From Porogramme epimiltina (Eukaryota > Basidiomycota > Agaricomycetes > Polyporales > Polyporaceae): a DNA stretch of 64,000 nucleotides. The notes under the pieces are model-generated. The model ran no database searches, was not told where the DNA came from, and was given only the letters and a program-made list of their open reading frames with translations. Every line of letters starts with the position of its first letter. Within the stretch, counting starts at the first letter, position 1. The DNA is taken from the NCBI GenBank assembly GCA_900155495.1, contig FTLJ01000711.1, positions 62,001-126,000 on the forward strand. The letters run 5' to 3'. This document shows positions 47,901 through 59,287 of the stretch, piece after piece. The position numbers and the translations under genes were made by a program.

Positions 47901-49400
47901 GACAAGATGACAGACATGGTAGTCGAATCACTCTCCGGGGAGGCACGAGCGTTCTATGACCGCGAATTCGGGTTCTTCAACGAAGTTACCTCAATCTCTG
48001 GAAAGTTGAAGCCCTATATCAAGAGGAGTAAGCCAGAGAAGAAGGCAAAAATCGACGAAGAGATGGCAAAAATCGTGGTCGAAGTTGGAGTGTATCTTCC
48101 GAGTAATCCAGACGGCAAGGTCATTGACATCGACAAGAAATCTGGCCGCCCCCTTCAGAGTCACGCGAAGGTACGTGGACCCTTAGTTCGCTATCGCATA
48201 CCACCTGAACTTGGATACCAGGCACCATTCATGGCTACCTTCAAAGTGCGCAAGGAGCGGCTGATCGAGAAGGCAAGCTCGGACAACGTTCTGGAGGCAG
48301 ATGGCCAAGGCCGGGAGGAGATGGAAGAGTATGACATCTTGCAGCAAGCTATCTTCAAAGTTGGAGATGATTGTCGGCAAGATGTCCTCGCTTTACAAGT
48401 TATTGCTATGTTCAAGAACATCTTTACCGCCGTCGGGTTGACGCTTTACGTGTTCCCATACCGAGTCACGGCAACTGCTCCTGGAGTAAGTCCGGTTGTC
48501 TCCTATTCACTATTATGTGACTAACGGCGATATAGTGCGGTGTCATCGATGTCGTGCCCAATGCCACTTCTCGCGATGAGATGGGGCGTGCCAAAGTCAA
48601 CGACCTACTCGACTTCTTCGTTGCGAAGTATGGTGGAGAGGACACGATCGAGTTCCAAAAAGCCCGCCTCAACTTCATTCAATCCATGGCAGCGTATTCG
48701 GTGGTCTGCTACATCTTGCAAGTGAAGGATCGACACAACGGGAACATTATGATAGATGGCGAAGGACATATTGTCCATATTGGTACGCTTGTTGCGATCC
48801 TATATGAGCTGCTTCCCGACCTGATGCCCTGCGATAGACTTTGGCTTCTTGTTCGACATAGATGAGTACAATGTTTCTTTTTTGAATGAGACTCCTTGGC
48901 TGATGTAATACCTGTTTGAATTTCACGTCCCGGAGTACGTCATGTCTTGATTTTTTTGCGCCCTTGTTGCTAAAAATTCATTTAGGGTGTCAAATTCGAG
49001 CCGAACTCGTTCAAACTCACTCACGAGATGGTGGTCCTAATGGGCGGGCGATATTCGCAAGGATACCAGCTCTTCCAACAGTTGACCATCAAGGCATTCC
49101 TTGCTATTCGACCGCACGCTGACCAGCTAGTCAGCACTGTCCAACTGATGCTGGATACGTGCCTCCCGTCGTTCAAGGGCGAGCCAACCATTCGTAGGCT
49201 GAGGGAGCGTTTCGCACTATCGTTGAACGAACGTCAGGCTGCGGACTTCATGATGTCCATTGTGCGAAATGCGCACGAGAACGTGAGAAGTACGGCGTAC
49301 GACGAATTCCAGAGGGTGAGTCACACTTTAAGGAGGATGCCAAGATTTAATCTCACCTACTTTTGGTATACAGCTTCAAAACGGTATCCCCTACAAATAG
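41972..49400 (+). CDS. STT4: Phosphatidylinositol 4-kinase Stt4 (PI4KIII-alpha)
   Basis: Stt4 makes phosphatidylinositol 4-phosphate at the plasma membrane. Thirty exons join to 1965 residues, normal for the family. The first coding exon (41972-41979) is 8 nt and gives MDCLELNIRQL. Most of the protein is a helical solenoid. The lipid-kinase unique helices and catalytic domain occupy the end: RPLQSHAK|APFMATFKV, VGDDCRQDVLALQ, VKDRHNGNIMIDGEGHIVHI and then DFGFLFDIGPGGVKFEPNSF. The protein ends LQNGIPYK. All introns have GT-AG ends except the one at 48862-48926, which begins AT and ends AC and is followed by an 8-nt exon (48927-48934). That exon supplies the conserved GPGG turn. Exon phases agree throughout, giving 5898 coding nt. 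The next gene follows 448 bp downstream in the same direction. Confidence 0.96.
48862..48926 (+). other. Candidate AT-AC intron in STT4
   Basis: The intron starts ATGAGT after GACATAG and ends TTTCAC before the 8-nt exon. Changing its first base to G gives a perfect U2-type donor (GTGAGT), and its last base is C instead of G. This pairing of first A with last C is the known compensated form of U2-type AT-AC introns. A CTGATG branch-like sequence lies about 30 nt before its end. No GT-AG alternative restores the conserved motif. Confidence 0.65.
48927..48934 (+). other. 8-nt microexon of STT4
   Basis: GTCCCGGA completes IGPGG between FLFDI and VKFEPN. The following intron (48935-48985) has a canonical GTACGT donor and TTTAG acceptor. 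Without this exon the invariant PGG segment of yeast Stt4 and its relatives would be lost. Confidence 0.7.
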
Positions 49401-49848
49401 AAGCCATAGAGTGTGGAGAGTGTTCTGGAGCGTTATGCTATTGCATTAATCTTGTATTCGTGGCTACCTTTTGTCTGCCTGATATCCTGAGAGATGTCGT
49501 GTCTCCTTCCAATACCAGTGATGAGGCGCTGGTCTACTATGAGTAAATAACTTCGGAGGACGGGAGTCCGGCCCGCTCAACCACGCCACCGACGCGTTGG
49601 CCCTCCTCTGCGTGTCTTGGTTCTCTACCGCAACCGCACAAAGTGCTTTCGGACCTCTTAGTGTGCTATCATACCTGAGATCTCGTGTCATTCCTCTCTC
49701 CTTGCTCCGCAACTTGCACACGCACTTCGTCCATCCCGACAGGTACTGAGCGTCGTGTAAAGGTTCACGCACACAGTGGCCTTGGTGTCAGCCCGACGAG
49801 ACAGGCCCTTCGCGCCACACAACCCCTCAAGCGTTTCTGCAACCGGAG
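49401..49848. other. STT4 3' region and RdRP promoter
   Basis: No gene is seen in these 448 bp. The RdRP N terminus begins at its expected position, so I do not think an upstream exon is missing. Confidence 0.45.
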
Positions 49849-52800
49849 ATGGAGGTCTTGCTTGCGGATGTTGACTTTCATGCAAATATATGGGATGTGA
49901 AGCGTGCGTTAGGTGCGGTCCTTCATAGTGAACGTTTCTACGATGCATCAGATCCAAAGGCCAGACCAATGTAAGTGCTGGTGGTACCCCTGTCCGTCGC
50001 TTCTATCCTTACATCCCAAAGAAACTTCAAGGTGAATCTGAACCCTGGACGTGGTGGTGTGCAGAACAATGGTTCGGGGTCCTTCATCCTGCCTAGCCGC
50101 AAAGTAGGGGACAAATTCATGAAGCTTGTTTACGAAGAACGCCTCCCGATTGTCCTCAACGGAAGAAAAATGCGCTTCTTTCGTAGCAAAACCCAGCCTG
50201 GCCGCGGCCTGAAGGCAACCCTCGAGAAAACTCCTTATCTCCAGCCTGAGCTAGAGGAGAAGCGCGAGGAGAAACTTCGAAGACTCGATCGTGGTTTGCA
50301 TGTGGATAAGCTACAGTTCGGCATATTTTACCGCCGACCTGAAATTCCGATGACGGCCTCTCGTGTTTTCTCCAATGAGTACGAGGTCAGACACGGAGAG
50401 AAGGGTGCCGGTTTTCTGTCGTTTGAGTACGACCACAAACTCATTCGAATTCAGGCGAGCACACCCAGATCAACTTCTTGCACTCGCCCTAAAGATCTAA
50501 CATCGCACGGTTTGTAGCTGGGGGACAGGATGACAGAAGAGATCGGATCTAACGTCGCAATACCGTTTGCAAATATCCGGAAGGTTGCTATTGGTATAGA
50601 TTTCGGCAATCCAAGTAAGTATACTACTTGAGCTCCAGCCCCAACTCACTGATATGTTATACAGTTGTCTGCTTTGAGCTGCTCACGCCTCCCATGCTGG
50701 AACGAGAACGGTTCAACCGGACGCTGACCGGTGACGACTGGCGGGACCAACGAAAATTCCGACAAAGGCTAGACAGTTTGAGTGAAGCCCACGCGGTGGT
50801 AGCTCCGTACGCTCACCACATTCGCCTTGTTATGCATACGGAGGAGGACATTCGTACGTTCGGGGAGCTTTGTGTCGTGGCCGACCTCAAGAAGCCAATC
50901 TGGGCCAATGTCGAAGCCTTCAACCAGGGCTTCTTCTCGCCTCGACAGTTGTATTCTTTCCACAACTGGTTGAAACAATTCAGTTGGCCGGTCGCTTTTC
51001 AGCTCGAAGCTCTGATCCGTGGTGGACTTATGCACACACAGGACTTACTAGTCCATTTCCGGAAGGAGATCGAGAAGCTCTATCGAGAGCAGCCCTCCGA
51101 CGCCGCCAGTATTCTTCGCTCTTTCTGCGAGACTCTGCGCACCAAGGCCCCCCTCGACACCGTGCTCCAATGTTATCATCGTGCTTTGCCCAAAGGTGGG
51201 AAGTGGGATAAAGGCATCAAGAACGGCACATCCAAATCGGAAGACGGGGGCGAACCTGAGCGACAACGGGAACGCGACGCCGGGAAGTTCCAATGCTATC
51301 ATGTGACGTTCACGCCCACACGAATGCTTCTAGAAGGACCATACACCAGTCAGAGCAACCGCGTTATTCGTCAATTTGCAGGGTATGAGGACCGTTTCCT
51401 CCGGGTTGACTTCCGAGATGAGGATCGTTTGCAATATCGATGGGCCCGAGAGGTGCGCATAACACTTGCTTTACATTTATTATGATACTAACCGAAGTTG
51501 TGTGCAGGTCGATGGCACCACGCTCCTTCTAAACCGGGTTGGAGGCGTCCTGAAGAACGGCTTTGACCTAGGCGGCCGCCATTTCGAATTTCTGGCGTAC
51601 TCGTCGTCAGCCTTGCGTGAACATGCCGTGTGGTTTATGAACCCGTTCGAGCACCCAGAGCGTGGTTGGGTCGATGCGCAAAAGATTCGCGACAGTCTTG
51701 GCAACTTTGACAAGAAGCTGAAGAATATCCCCTCCAAGTATGCGGCACGCCTCGCTCAAGCATTCACAGCAACAGACCCATCCGTGTCCATCACCAAGAG
51801 CCAGTGGGAGGAGATCGGTGATATGGGCGAAGAGCCTTATTTATTCACTGATGGAGTTGGAACGATATCCAGAGACCTCGCTGATATGATTTGGGAAGCC
51901 CTATGTTCTGCAAAGCCAGATCTTCTGCAGCTTGAACACAAACCTTGTGCAGTGAGTGTTATACAAGGCTCCTCATACACTACTGAATCGCCGCTGACCA
52001 AATATTAGTATCAAATCCGTTTTCTTGGTGAGGGTGCTAGATATATGACGCACAATGTATCATATTGACACAATCTATCACAGGCTACAAGGGTATGGTT
52101 GGCATTGACGAAAGACTAGAGGGTGTGAAAATGCGCCTAAGGAAATCTATGAACAAGTTTGAGGGACTGGAGGAGGGTGAGGCTCCCATTGAGATCGCCC
52201 GTTGGTTCGACAAACCGGGAACTGCGTATCTTAATAGGTGTGTGTTACATGACTCTGCTCGTTCATCCCTCTCATAAGCACACTTTAGGGCACTCGTCAT
52301 GATTCTCGAGGATCGCGGAGTTGACCAGAGTGTATTTATCAAGTTACAGCAGGATGCTGTGACTGACATCGTCAAGGCGTCAGATTCGACATTCGAAACA
52401 ATACAGCTACTCAAAATGCATAGTCTGGGGACCAGTTTCCATCTACCGTGGATCCTTCAACGGCTCCGTGCTGCCGGCATGAGGATGGAGAAGGAAGGGG
52501 AGGGTACCAGTTTAAACGATTCGTTTCTCTACAGCCTCATTGCCTATGGTCAAAACCATATCCTACGTGACATCAAGCATAGCGCCCGGATCCCTATTCC
52601 GGACAGCTACTTACTCGTCGGAATTGCGGATGAAGGTCCAGCGTACGAGGCGGAGGGCGTAGAGAACGTATTTTCACTGAACGAAGGCCAGATCTTCGGT
52701 GAGCCGCGATGTTTCTAGAACTGGACTATGGGCAATCCCTCATTTCTCTGAACAGCCTGTATACAGAAGGAGGGAGAAGAGAAACCCACTTACCTAAAAG

Positions 52801-54391
52801 GTTTGTTACAATGCTATCCATCCCACAAACCACTGATAACGTCTCCGTAGGAACTGTGGTGATTTCTCGTAGCCCTGTCGTCCATCCTGGTGACGGTGAA
52901 TAAATCACGACATATCGCACGGATGGCACTGCTAATCCCCCGCCTAGCACAACGTGTCTTTGCCATCGGCGAACCCCCTGCCGATAAGATATGCTCATTC
53001 CGGAACCTGAAAAATGTTGTCGTCTTGCCATCCGCCGGTACGTACATCTACTAGTTCAGCGCAGTTACCGGGAAGTAATAATTCACTAGGCGAACGTTCA
53101 CTGGCTTCTATGTTGGGGGGAGGGGATCTTGATGGGTATGTCTATAGAAAATATCCGACACGAATATGACTAACTAGCACTCACAGGGATCTCTATTCCA
53201 TTATCAAATACAGCTCCTTGTTGCCCACCGACCATGCGGATCCAGCAGCATACCCCCCTGTCGGAACTCGTGAGCTTCCCAATGGACAAGAGGCAACTGT
53301 GGATGATATCTGCGATTTCATTGTGGAGTACATCAATTCCGACGTCCTGGTCAGCTGTTGTGCACATGAGTGTAGTTTTCATGATTCGCTGATGTGTTAT
53401 TCCTTAGGGTCTATTGTCCGACAGACACTTGATCATTGCAGGTGAGGAGCCCGACGTTCGATGCAGCATCGTTCACTAACCGCTATGAACCCAGATCAAT
53501 CAAGGGTGGGAACTTATGCGGCCTTCTAGTTTCCTCGCTCACGCATCGCATACAGGACGGAACGAGCGATCCGGCATGCATCGAGCTAGCTCAGCTCTGC
53601 AGTCAAGCGGTCGACTATCCAAAGAACGGCGTGCAGGTCGACATCCATGACTCGCCCCGATTGTTGATCCGGTCAAAGCCAGACTGGAAAATGGTATGGT
53701 CAATGTACTAGTCGTTGTCGAACCCGTTTAATCCATCTCACGTCAGGCGGAAGACAATGACCCCCGAGATACAGATTACTACATGTCAAGTCGTGCCTTG
53801 GGAGAACTGTTCAGAAGAATCACAATCAAAAAGCCCGAACCTCCAGCAGAGTCCTTTCCGCTCCCCGAGGGACTTCGAAAGCCGCAGAAACCGTCAGCTA
53901 GGGTGGAGCCCCTCTCTGACTCTATCTCGACAGCGCTCAAGCCCTTCGTCGAGAGACAGCTCCACTACGTTGTCAACGACGAACGCAATGTCGCCGATAT
54001 GCGGACGCTCTTCCAGCGATACGAGCGTGAGCTGCGCTACATTTGCGTCACCCACGCGCTTTCGGACGCGCCGGATATTCGCCTGCAAGAAGAAGAGATC
54101 GCGATTGGGACAATTCTCGCAAACTGCTCGCAGCACCGCTGGCGAACAGACCGTATGCACCGCATGCGCTTGCATGCGTCCGAGCTTTCGCGCGACACTC
54201 GCTTAAGGCTCTTCCAGCTGAGCGATGTGCAGAACCCTGAACAAGGTGAACTCCTCTACGGGCTTTCGCAAGGCTGGCTGGCGTGGGACTTCGGTATGCG
54301 GAACGCACATGTGTTTGGCGCGCGGACGTTTAGCTTGGTGGCGCTTCATGTGGTTTTGGACACGCTCTACAGACTGGGTGCCTTGGCGTAG
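49849..54391 (+). CDS. Cellular RNA-dependent RNA polymerase (RNA silencing)
   Basis: This is the eukaryotic cell-encoded RdRP of the QDE-1/Rdp1 family, which makes double-stranded RNA for Dicer in quelling and related silencing. Seventeen exons join to 1227 residues. The N terminus (DVKRALGAVLHSERFYD, then INFKVNLNPG) is the RRM-like region of basidiomycete members. Later blocks include TPTRMLLEGPYTSQSNRVIR, FLRVDFRDEDRLQYRW, EPYLFTDGVGTIS, YQIRFLGYKGMVGID, SRSPVVHPGDAQRV and the catalytic GGGDLDGDLY, with the three essential aspartates. After it come LIIADQS and KAVDYPK-type sequence. Exons 6 and 15 are only 19 and 11 nt (52009-52027, 53495-53505). Intron 2 (50455-50517) has a GC donor. The active site is intact, so the enzyme is probably functional. 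Confidence 0.96.
50455..50517 (+). other. GC-AG intron in the RdRP gene
   Basis: The donor is CAG|GCGAGC and the acceptor TTTGTAG. Removing it joins HKLIRIQ to LGDRMTEE in phase 0, as the family requires. No GT donor exists nearby. Confidence 0.75.
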
Positions 54392-54551
54392 GAAGGGGCA
54401 TACTTATTACGACAAGACATGTTGTATCCGTTAGAATAGTGCCGTTGTATACCATGTACTAGTACTTGGACCCGACGCCTCCGTGCGGGATTAAGTAGAG
54501 CGTAACCCTATGCTATGGTCTACGTGTCACACCACTCTCCCGCTGACCACG

Positions 54552-55963
54552 ATGACGGCCGGTCTTCGTCTTCTTCAGCCATGGGGCCGTCTAGGCTCTT
54601 GGAAACTCAGCGTACTCTGTCTCGTCGTGTTTTCGCTATGCTGTCAGGCTGCCAAGCTGGGCCAGCGTGATCTCACTCCGCTGTCTTCGAAGGCCATCAC
54701 CTCGCTCATTGCATCCCCCGACCCTGTTCGCAACATAGACCCCCGTAATCCCAACTCCCACTTGTCCAAGATCCTCATCCCAAGAGCTCCGGACACTGCG
54801 AACAATACTCAAGTGCGGCGCTATATTGTTGACACTCTGAAGAAGTTGAAATGGCATGTTGAGGAGGATTCGTTCAATGACACCACACCGTACGGCGTGA
54901 AGCGTTTCGCCAATGTCATTGCAACCAAAGACCCAAAGGCTGCTAGACGCGTAATAGTAGCTGCGCACTTCGACAGCAAGTTCTTTGAGTCGTATCCCAG
55001 TAACCAGGCATGCAGACTCCGCCTCTTCCCGTTTCGCGCGCTGACGAGATTTGGTAGTAGTTCCTAGGCGCAACTGATTCCGCTGCGCCATGTGCATTCA
55101 TGCTGGACCTTGCTGAAACACTCGACCCTTTGCTGAATGAACGACACGACCGCCTCGAGAATGGCGAAGAGGACGACGAGGACGTAGCGGAGACAACATT
55201 GCAACTCGTCTTCTTCGACGGCGAGGAAGCATTCAAGGATTGGACAGCTACAGACTCTATCTATGGTGCTAGGTATGTGTCGCTGACTGCGTTGGCATGT
55301 TCATGCATTGACCTGCGCAGACATCTTGCACAGAAATGGTCGACCAGCTACATCCAACCCAACGCGAAGCGGCGACTCCTCCCGTCCGCCGAAACGGAGC
55401 TCGGTACGATAGAGCACCTCATTCTCCTCGACCTCCTGGGTGCCAAGCAGCCACAGATAAAATCTTCTTTCGTCGACACCGCATGGCTCTTTGATGCTAT
55501 CGCGTCGGTGGAGAAGCGTCTTGCTGACCGGGGTGCATTCGTGTACGAGAAGGACGGTGCCAAGATGGACGACAAGTTCACACCCTACTTCATCCCGCGC
55601 AATGTTCCCCAATTCCACGGTGGTATTGAAGACGATCACATACCCTTCCTGAAGCTTGGCGTGAGCGTATTGCACGTCATCTCTAGCCCGTTTCCCCATG
55701 GTTGGCACACCCTAGGGGTCCGTTTCTCCTTTGTAGCTGTCACGGTCCTCGACGCTCATCGTTCATGTGTAGGACAACGCGGACAATCTCGAGGTTCCCA
55801 CTATGCGAAGATGGAATCTCATCCTACGCGTATTCATGGCGGAGTATCTCAATCTAAAGCCCTCGGAGTCGCCCCGTTCAGAGGATAGAATACCACGATC
55901 TGCCGAGGAGCTGGTAAGTAGCACATGTCCATTCATTGAACAACTCTCACGCCTTCTTAGTAG
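54552..55963 (+). CDS. Glutaminyl-peptide cyclotransferase-like M28 zinc protein
   Basis: This family converts N-terminal glutamine to pyroglutamate in the secretory pathway. Five exons (54552-55007, 55061-55272, 55321-55717, 55773-55913, 55961-55963) join to 402 residues; the last exon is just the stop codon. The second in-frame ATG was chosen because it opens a signal-anchor-like segment (LSVLCLVVFSLCCQAA); the ATG at 54510 would add 14 residues. Zinc ligands are visible in AAHFDSK, in GATDSAAPC, in FFDGEEAF and in GIEDDHIPFL. An intact cyclase fold is likely. Intron 1 has a GC donor (CAG|GCATGC). The gene follows the RdRP by 160 bp. Confidence 0.92.
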
Positions 55964-56122
55964 CACACTCCTAGTATACGGGACAACTCGTAGAAGGTCT
56001 TTAGACGTTGTGCTTGGGTGTGCTCAAGTTTTGGACAATCTGTATTTGTAATACGACGGCTCTCTAATGGACACAGTTCTAATGCTCTAACAAGGTCATG
56101 CCGATCTAAGAGGAGCTCTTCG

Positions 56123-57569
56123 TCAGTTCTTGACTTCGGTATAGTCTGCAAACGGATAATCAATGTATCCTCGAGGCTCCTCCAGAACATAGTAGTTGTC
56201 TCGTGACCACTTCGCCAGTGGTAAATCCTTGAGTAACTTAAGGGGAAGGTCGGGCTAGTAACGGTATGAGCTTTCAAGATGGTCATTGTCTGAATGAACC
56301 TATTTCTTACATTACTCATGAACAGGCGCCCCATGCCAATCAGCTCCCCTGTCTGTTCTGCCCTTTCAATGGCCTCTTTGCGGTAGTAACGTCCAGCGGT
56401 GATCAAAGGACGTGGAAGCCATATGTCCCGAATGAAGTCGTTTGACTGACCGGATGTGTTAGCACTGAATGTGCTCGTCGAGATCAATGCACTCACCCCG
56501 TGCCTGACTTCGTTATCCGAAATGCCATCGACACCAGGCTCGATGACATGAAGGTACGCTAGCTCGGAGAACTCCTGCGCCAGTTTTCTGACCAGATGGG
56601 AAAACGTAGGAATAGGATCCTCCATGCACATGCCTACACGTTCCGTGGCGACAAGTGATACTATTAGGGAAGGAACACTAGCATGGACATCAACTCTCGT
56701 ACCATTGTCCTTGCTCCAAGGGCTTATTCGCAGCGCCGTCTTCTGAATCCCGATTGCCTTGCTCACAGCACGGACGAGCTCCAGCGTAAAGCGCGCCCGG
56801 TTCTCGACTGACCCGCCATAATCGTCGGTGCGCTTGTTCGTCATGTCTTGCAGAAACTGATCAATGAGATAGCCATTTGCGCCGTGCAGCTCGACGCCGT
56901 CAAAGCCAGCGCCGTGAACCGCCTTCACAGCCGCCTGAACGTAAAAGTCGATTGCGTCATCGATGTCTAACGGTTCTTGACAATGAGCGTCCCGGAATCC
57001 TCGGTACACACAACGCAGCTTACCCTCCTTAGTCATCTCACGCGGGGTGATGCTTTCGAATCCAGGAAGTGGGATTGGTGACGGCGCAAGAACCTCTAGT
57101 CCAGCGGGGGGCGGAGCGGTGAAGTAGGCCGCGACTGTGGCACGACCCCCAGCCCAGATCTGGAGGAATATGAAGCTACCCTTGGCATGCACGGCGTCGA
57201 CGACCTGCGTCCTGTTGTCAGCAAATCCGACTTCAAACCCGAAATAGAATGTACAGCCCGCACCTTCTTCCACCCGGCGACTTGTTCATCGGTGAAGATA
57301 GTGGGAAGCCAGGGCCCCATGCCGGCCTTAGGTCCTGCGGAGGTCGCCTCGGCAATGAGGAGCGTTCCACGGACGGACGCGCGCTGCCCATAATACGTAG
57401 CGACGATGTCGGTTGGGACGCCGTCGCGGTTGACGCGGAGGCGCGTCAAGGGCGGATGAACGACACGGTGCGAGAGTTGAAGCTCGCCCACACGAGTCGG
57501 TTGGAAGAGCTTAGGAAGAGGCTCGTTGGTGGAGGAGGGGATAGAGAAGGCACCAGTGGCATCACCCAT
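56123..57569 (-). CDS. Old Yellow Enzyme family NADH:flavin oxidoreductase
   Basis: OYEs use FMN and NADPH to reduce activated alkenes. Six exons (57264-57569, 57024-57204, 56703-56966, 56497-56633, 56311-56445, 56123-56254) join to 384 residues. The protein begins LPKLFQPTRVGELQLSHRVV. It contains AEATSAGPKAGMGPWLP, IFLQIWAGGRA, the substrate-anion pair HGAN (GVELHGANGYLIDQFLQD) and DDYGGSVENRARFTLELV, all OYE signatures. The FMN-phosphate motif lies near PLITAGRY and ELIGMGRLFMSNPDLPLKL. The length is typical. A good TATA box lies about 85 bp upstream. Basidiomycetes carry several paralogues, so the substrate is unknown. Confidence 0.95.
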
Positions 57570-58477
57570 GGTTATGAGTGCTGTGGAACAGTTAGGGAGG
57601 AGCGGAGGGTTGCTTGCGGCTTGTGTTGTCGCTCCGGAGTACTATGGGATCCCTTTTATATAACTTATGCCCCCTGGCACGGGGTTCTGTCGATGGTAAC
57701 TTCGAAACGGCATCGTGTAAGGCAATCGTGCCAGTCGAAGGGCTGCGTCTATCGGTCCTGGGTATAGAGCGCCGAGTTCGGGGTGCGGCTAGCACCATGT
57801 AACACGGAAGATCCATCTACGGAACCAAGTAGGGGAGATACGAACTGCTTACATATATCCCATAAAATCCGACGGACCCGAGATCGGAGTGGAGTAGAAG
57901 CAAGATATGCATCAAGTTATGCGCTCTTAGTCATGTAGTGGTTTCATATTATAGTATGCATATTATCTCAGGGCCATTGGGGAGGGGTGGAAGTTGAAGT
58001 TCCTTGCCTAAATTTCGCGTCAAGCACTTGCACCGGAATCATATGCATATGTAAGCTGTCCCACCACTCTACGCTCATTGTTGCTTTATTCATAAAACTG
58101 GCGTTATTGGATTCGGGGAAAGAACTATCTATGCATAGTACGACAGTAATCACCGGTAACACGAGATGCTAGTGATTGCGACATGCTGACGTGGCCGAAG
58201 CGTATCAAGGAGATTTCCGCACAAGAGTGAGTGATTAGGCCAGAAACAACGTTTGGTAGCACTTAATCAAGGCCGTCGCGTCCGTGGCAACCTACATCCA
58301 ATGGTATCAAAGACACTCGAAGTACATGGAGGGTGCAAACGCACTTTCTGATTCTCTACGTTCTCGGCCATACGCTCTTTGGTCATTGTGTATATCCTTG
58401 AGCGAGATTTCTCACGTGCCTCTGTCTGAGTTTCCACTGCAGAAGGTATCAGTGAAGATGGGCGTCAGAACACACGT
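57570..58477. other. OYE upstream region and gene-free gap
   Basis: The interval holds the OYE promoter with a TATA box (57654-57662). The remaining sequence shows no gene. Confidence 0.45.
57654..57662 (-). promoter_or_regulatory. TATA box of the Old Yellow Enzyme gene
   Basis: Read on the minus strand this is TATATAAAAGGG, a near-perfect TATA box, about 85-93 bp before the start codon. Confidence 0.6.
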
Positions 58478-59287
58478 CTATACGCCCGGAAACCTACGCA
58501 TGATGCTCGCGTCATTGATTTGAGCCGCACGGCGGTGTGATAAATCCTCCACGACTCCAGTGCATTGATCCAAAAGTTTCTGCACGTATTCCTAGGATAT
58601 ACGAATTAACCACGGTACCGTGACAGTTTGAAGGGAGGAGACGCACAGCCTGAGCGTCCATAGACTCTCTGAGCGTGCTCAATGTTACTACTTGGGAGTG
58701 TTCTTGTGTCCTCAGTTCGTTGATTGTAGTGCGTGCCTTTTCACTATAGTCCGTCGATAATCGTGGAGCCATGAAGAGATAGAAGCACATACATTGCTGC
58801 AAACCCGTCACGAATGGCAGTCTCCGCCGTCTTACGGGCTTCGGCAAACATGGCCACCTTTTTCTTCTGGAATGCTACTGATAGAGCAGCAGATTTGGAG
58901 GCTTTATGTTCTGAACATGCGGTTGTAAGATAAAGGGCACAGCGCCGCGAAGCACTATCATCTGGACATACTTTGGATTTCTTGCAGCATTGCGAGCATT
59001 TCCATGAGACTTGGGTAGATGATCAGCGTAGCAACACCCGCAAACGTTCTATACACACCTGTCTGCCTCGCTGTTTTCTTCTGCAGCATCTTCTATGTCA
59101 TCAGTCTCTTGTTCTTGCTTTTGGCCAATGGCAATTTGTTTAGTTGAGGCTCGCGCTGGCTGGGGCTTCTCATGCGCGACTCTGGCCGCAAACCCTTGCG
59201 TAGGCCCTGTAACTTTCCCTCAAGAGCGATGCGATCGTGGGGAGAAAAAAGACGCTCACGTTGGACATTAGGGCCTTTTCTTGGCAT
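58478..59287 (-). CDS. Uncharacterised small coiled-coil protein
   Basis: I do not recognise this gene. Six exons (59260-59287, 59059-59206, 58972-59009, 58793-58910, 58650-58743, 58478-58591) join in consistent phase to 179 residues. Open frames alone are short, but the splice sites are good: GTGAGC, GTGTGT, GTATGT and GTATGT donors, with one GC donor (CAG|GCTGTG) before the last exon. The N-terminal third is basic and Gln/Ala rich (MPRKGPNVQRPTQGFAARV) and then acidic (ETDDIEDAAEENSEAD). From about residue 60 onward the sequence is a continuous amphipathic helix with heptad-like leucine/alanine spacing (LMEMLAMLQEIQKHKASK, then KVAMFAEARKTAETAIRDGF and further). It ends VVEDLSHRRAAQINDASIMR. 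A basic N terminus before a long helix suggests a chromatin or filament protein. It lies beside TRS23 and HOP1. Confidence 0.65.
58592..58649 (-). other. GC-AG intron in the coiled-coil gene
   Basis: The donor is CAG|GCTGTG and the acceptor CCTAG. Splicing joins TLRESMDAQ to EYVQKLLDQ, keeping the helical pattern. Read-through instead gives a tail without helix character. Confidence 0.55.

Noticed and set aside
48873..48985. Alternative GT-AG intron starting GTTTCT in STT4
   Set aside because: It would give DIDEYNGVKFE, losing the conserved PGG, and it uses a poor donor while swallowing a good GTACGT-TTTAG intron.
57569..57600. OYE gene as a pseudogene because one long frame reads through introns
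   Set aside because: The long minus-strand frame (55957-57273) includes in-frame introns; splicing them gives a complete 384-residue enzyme with all motifs.
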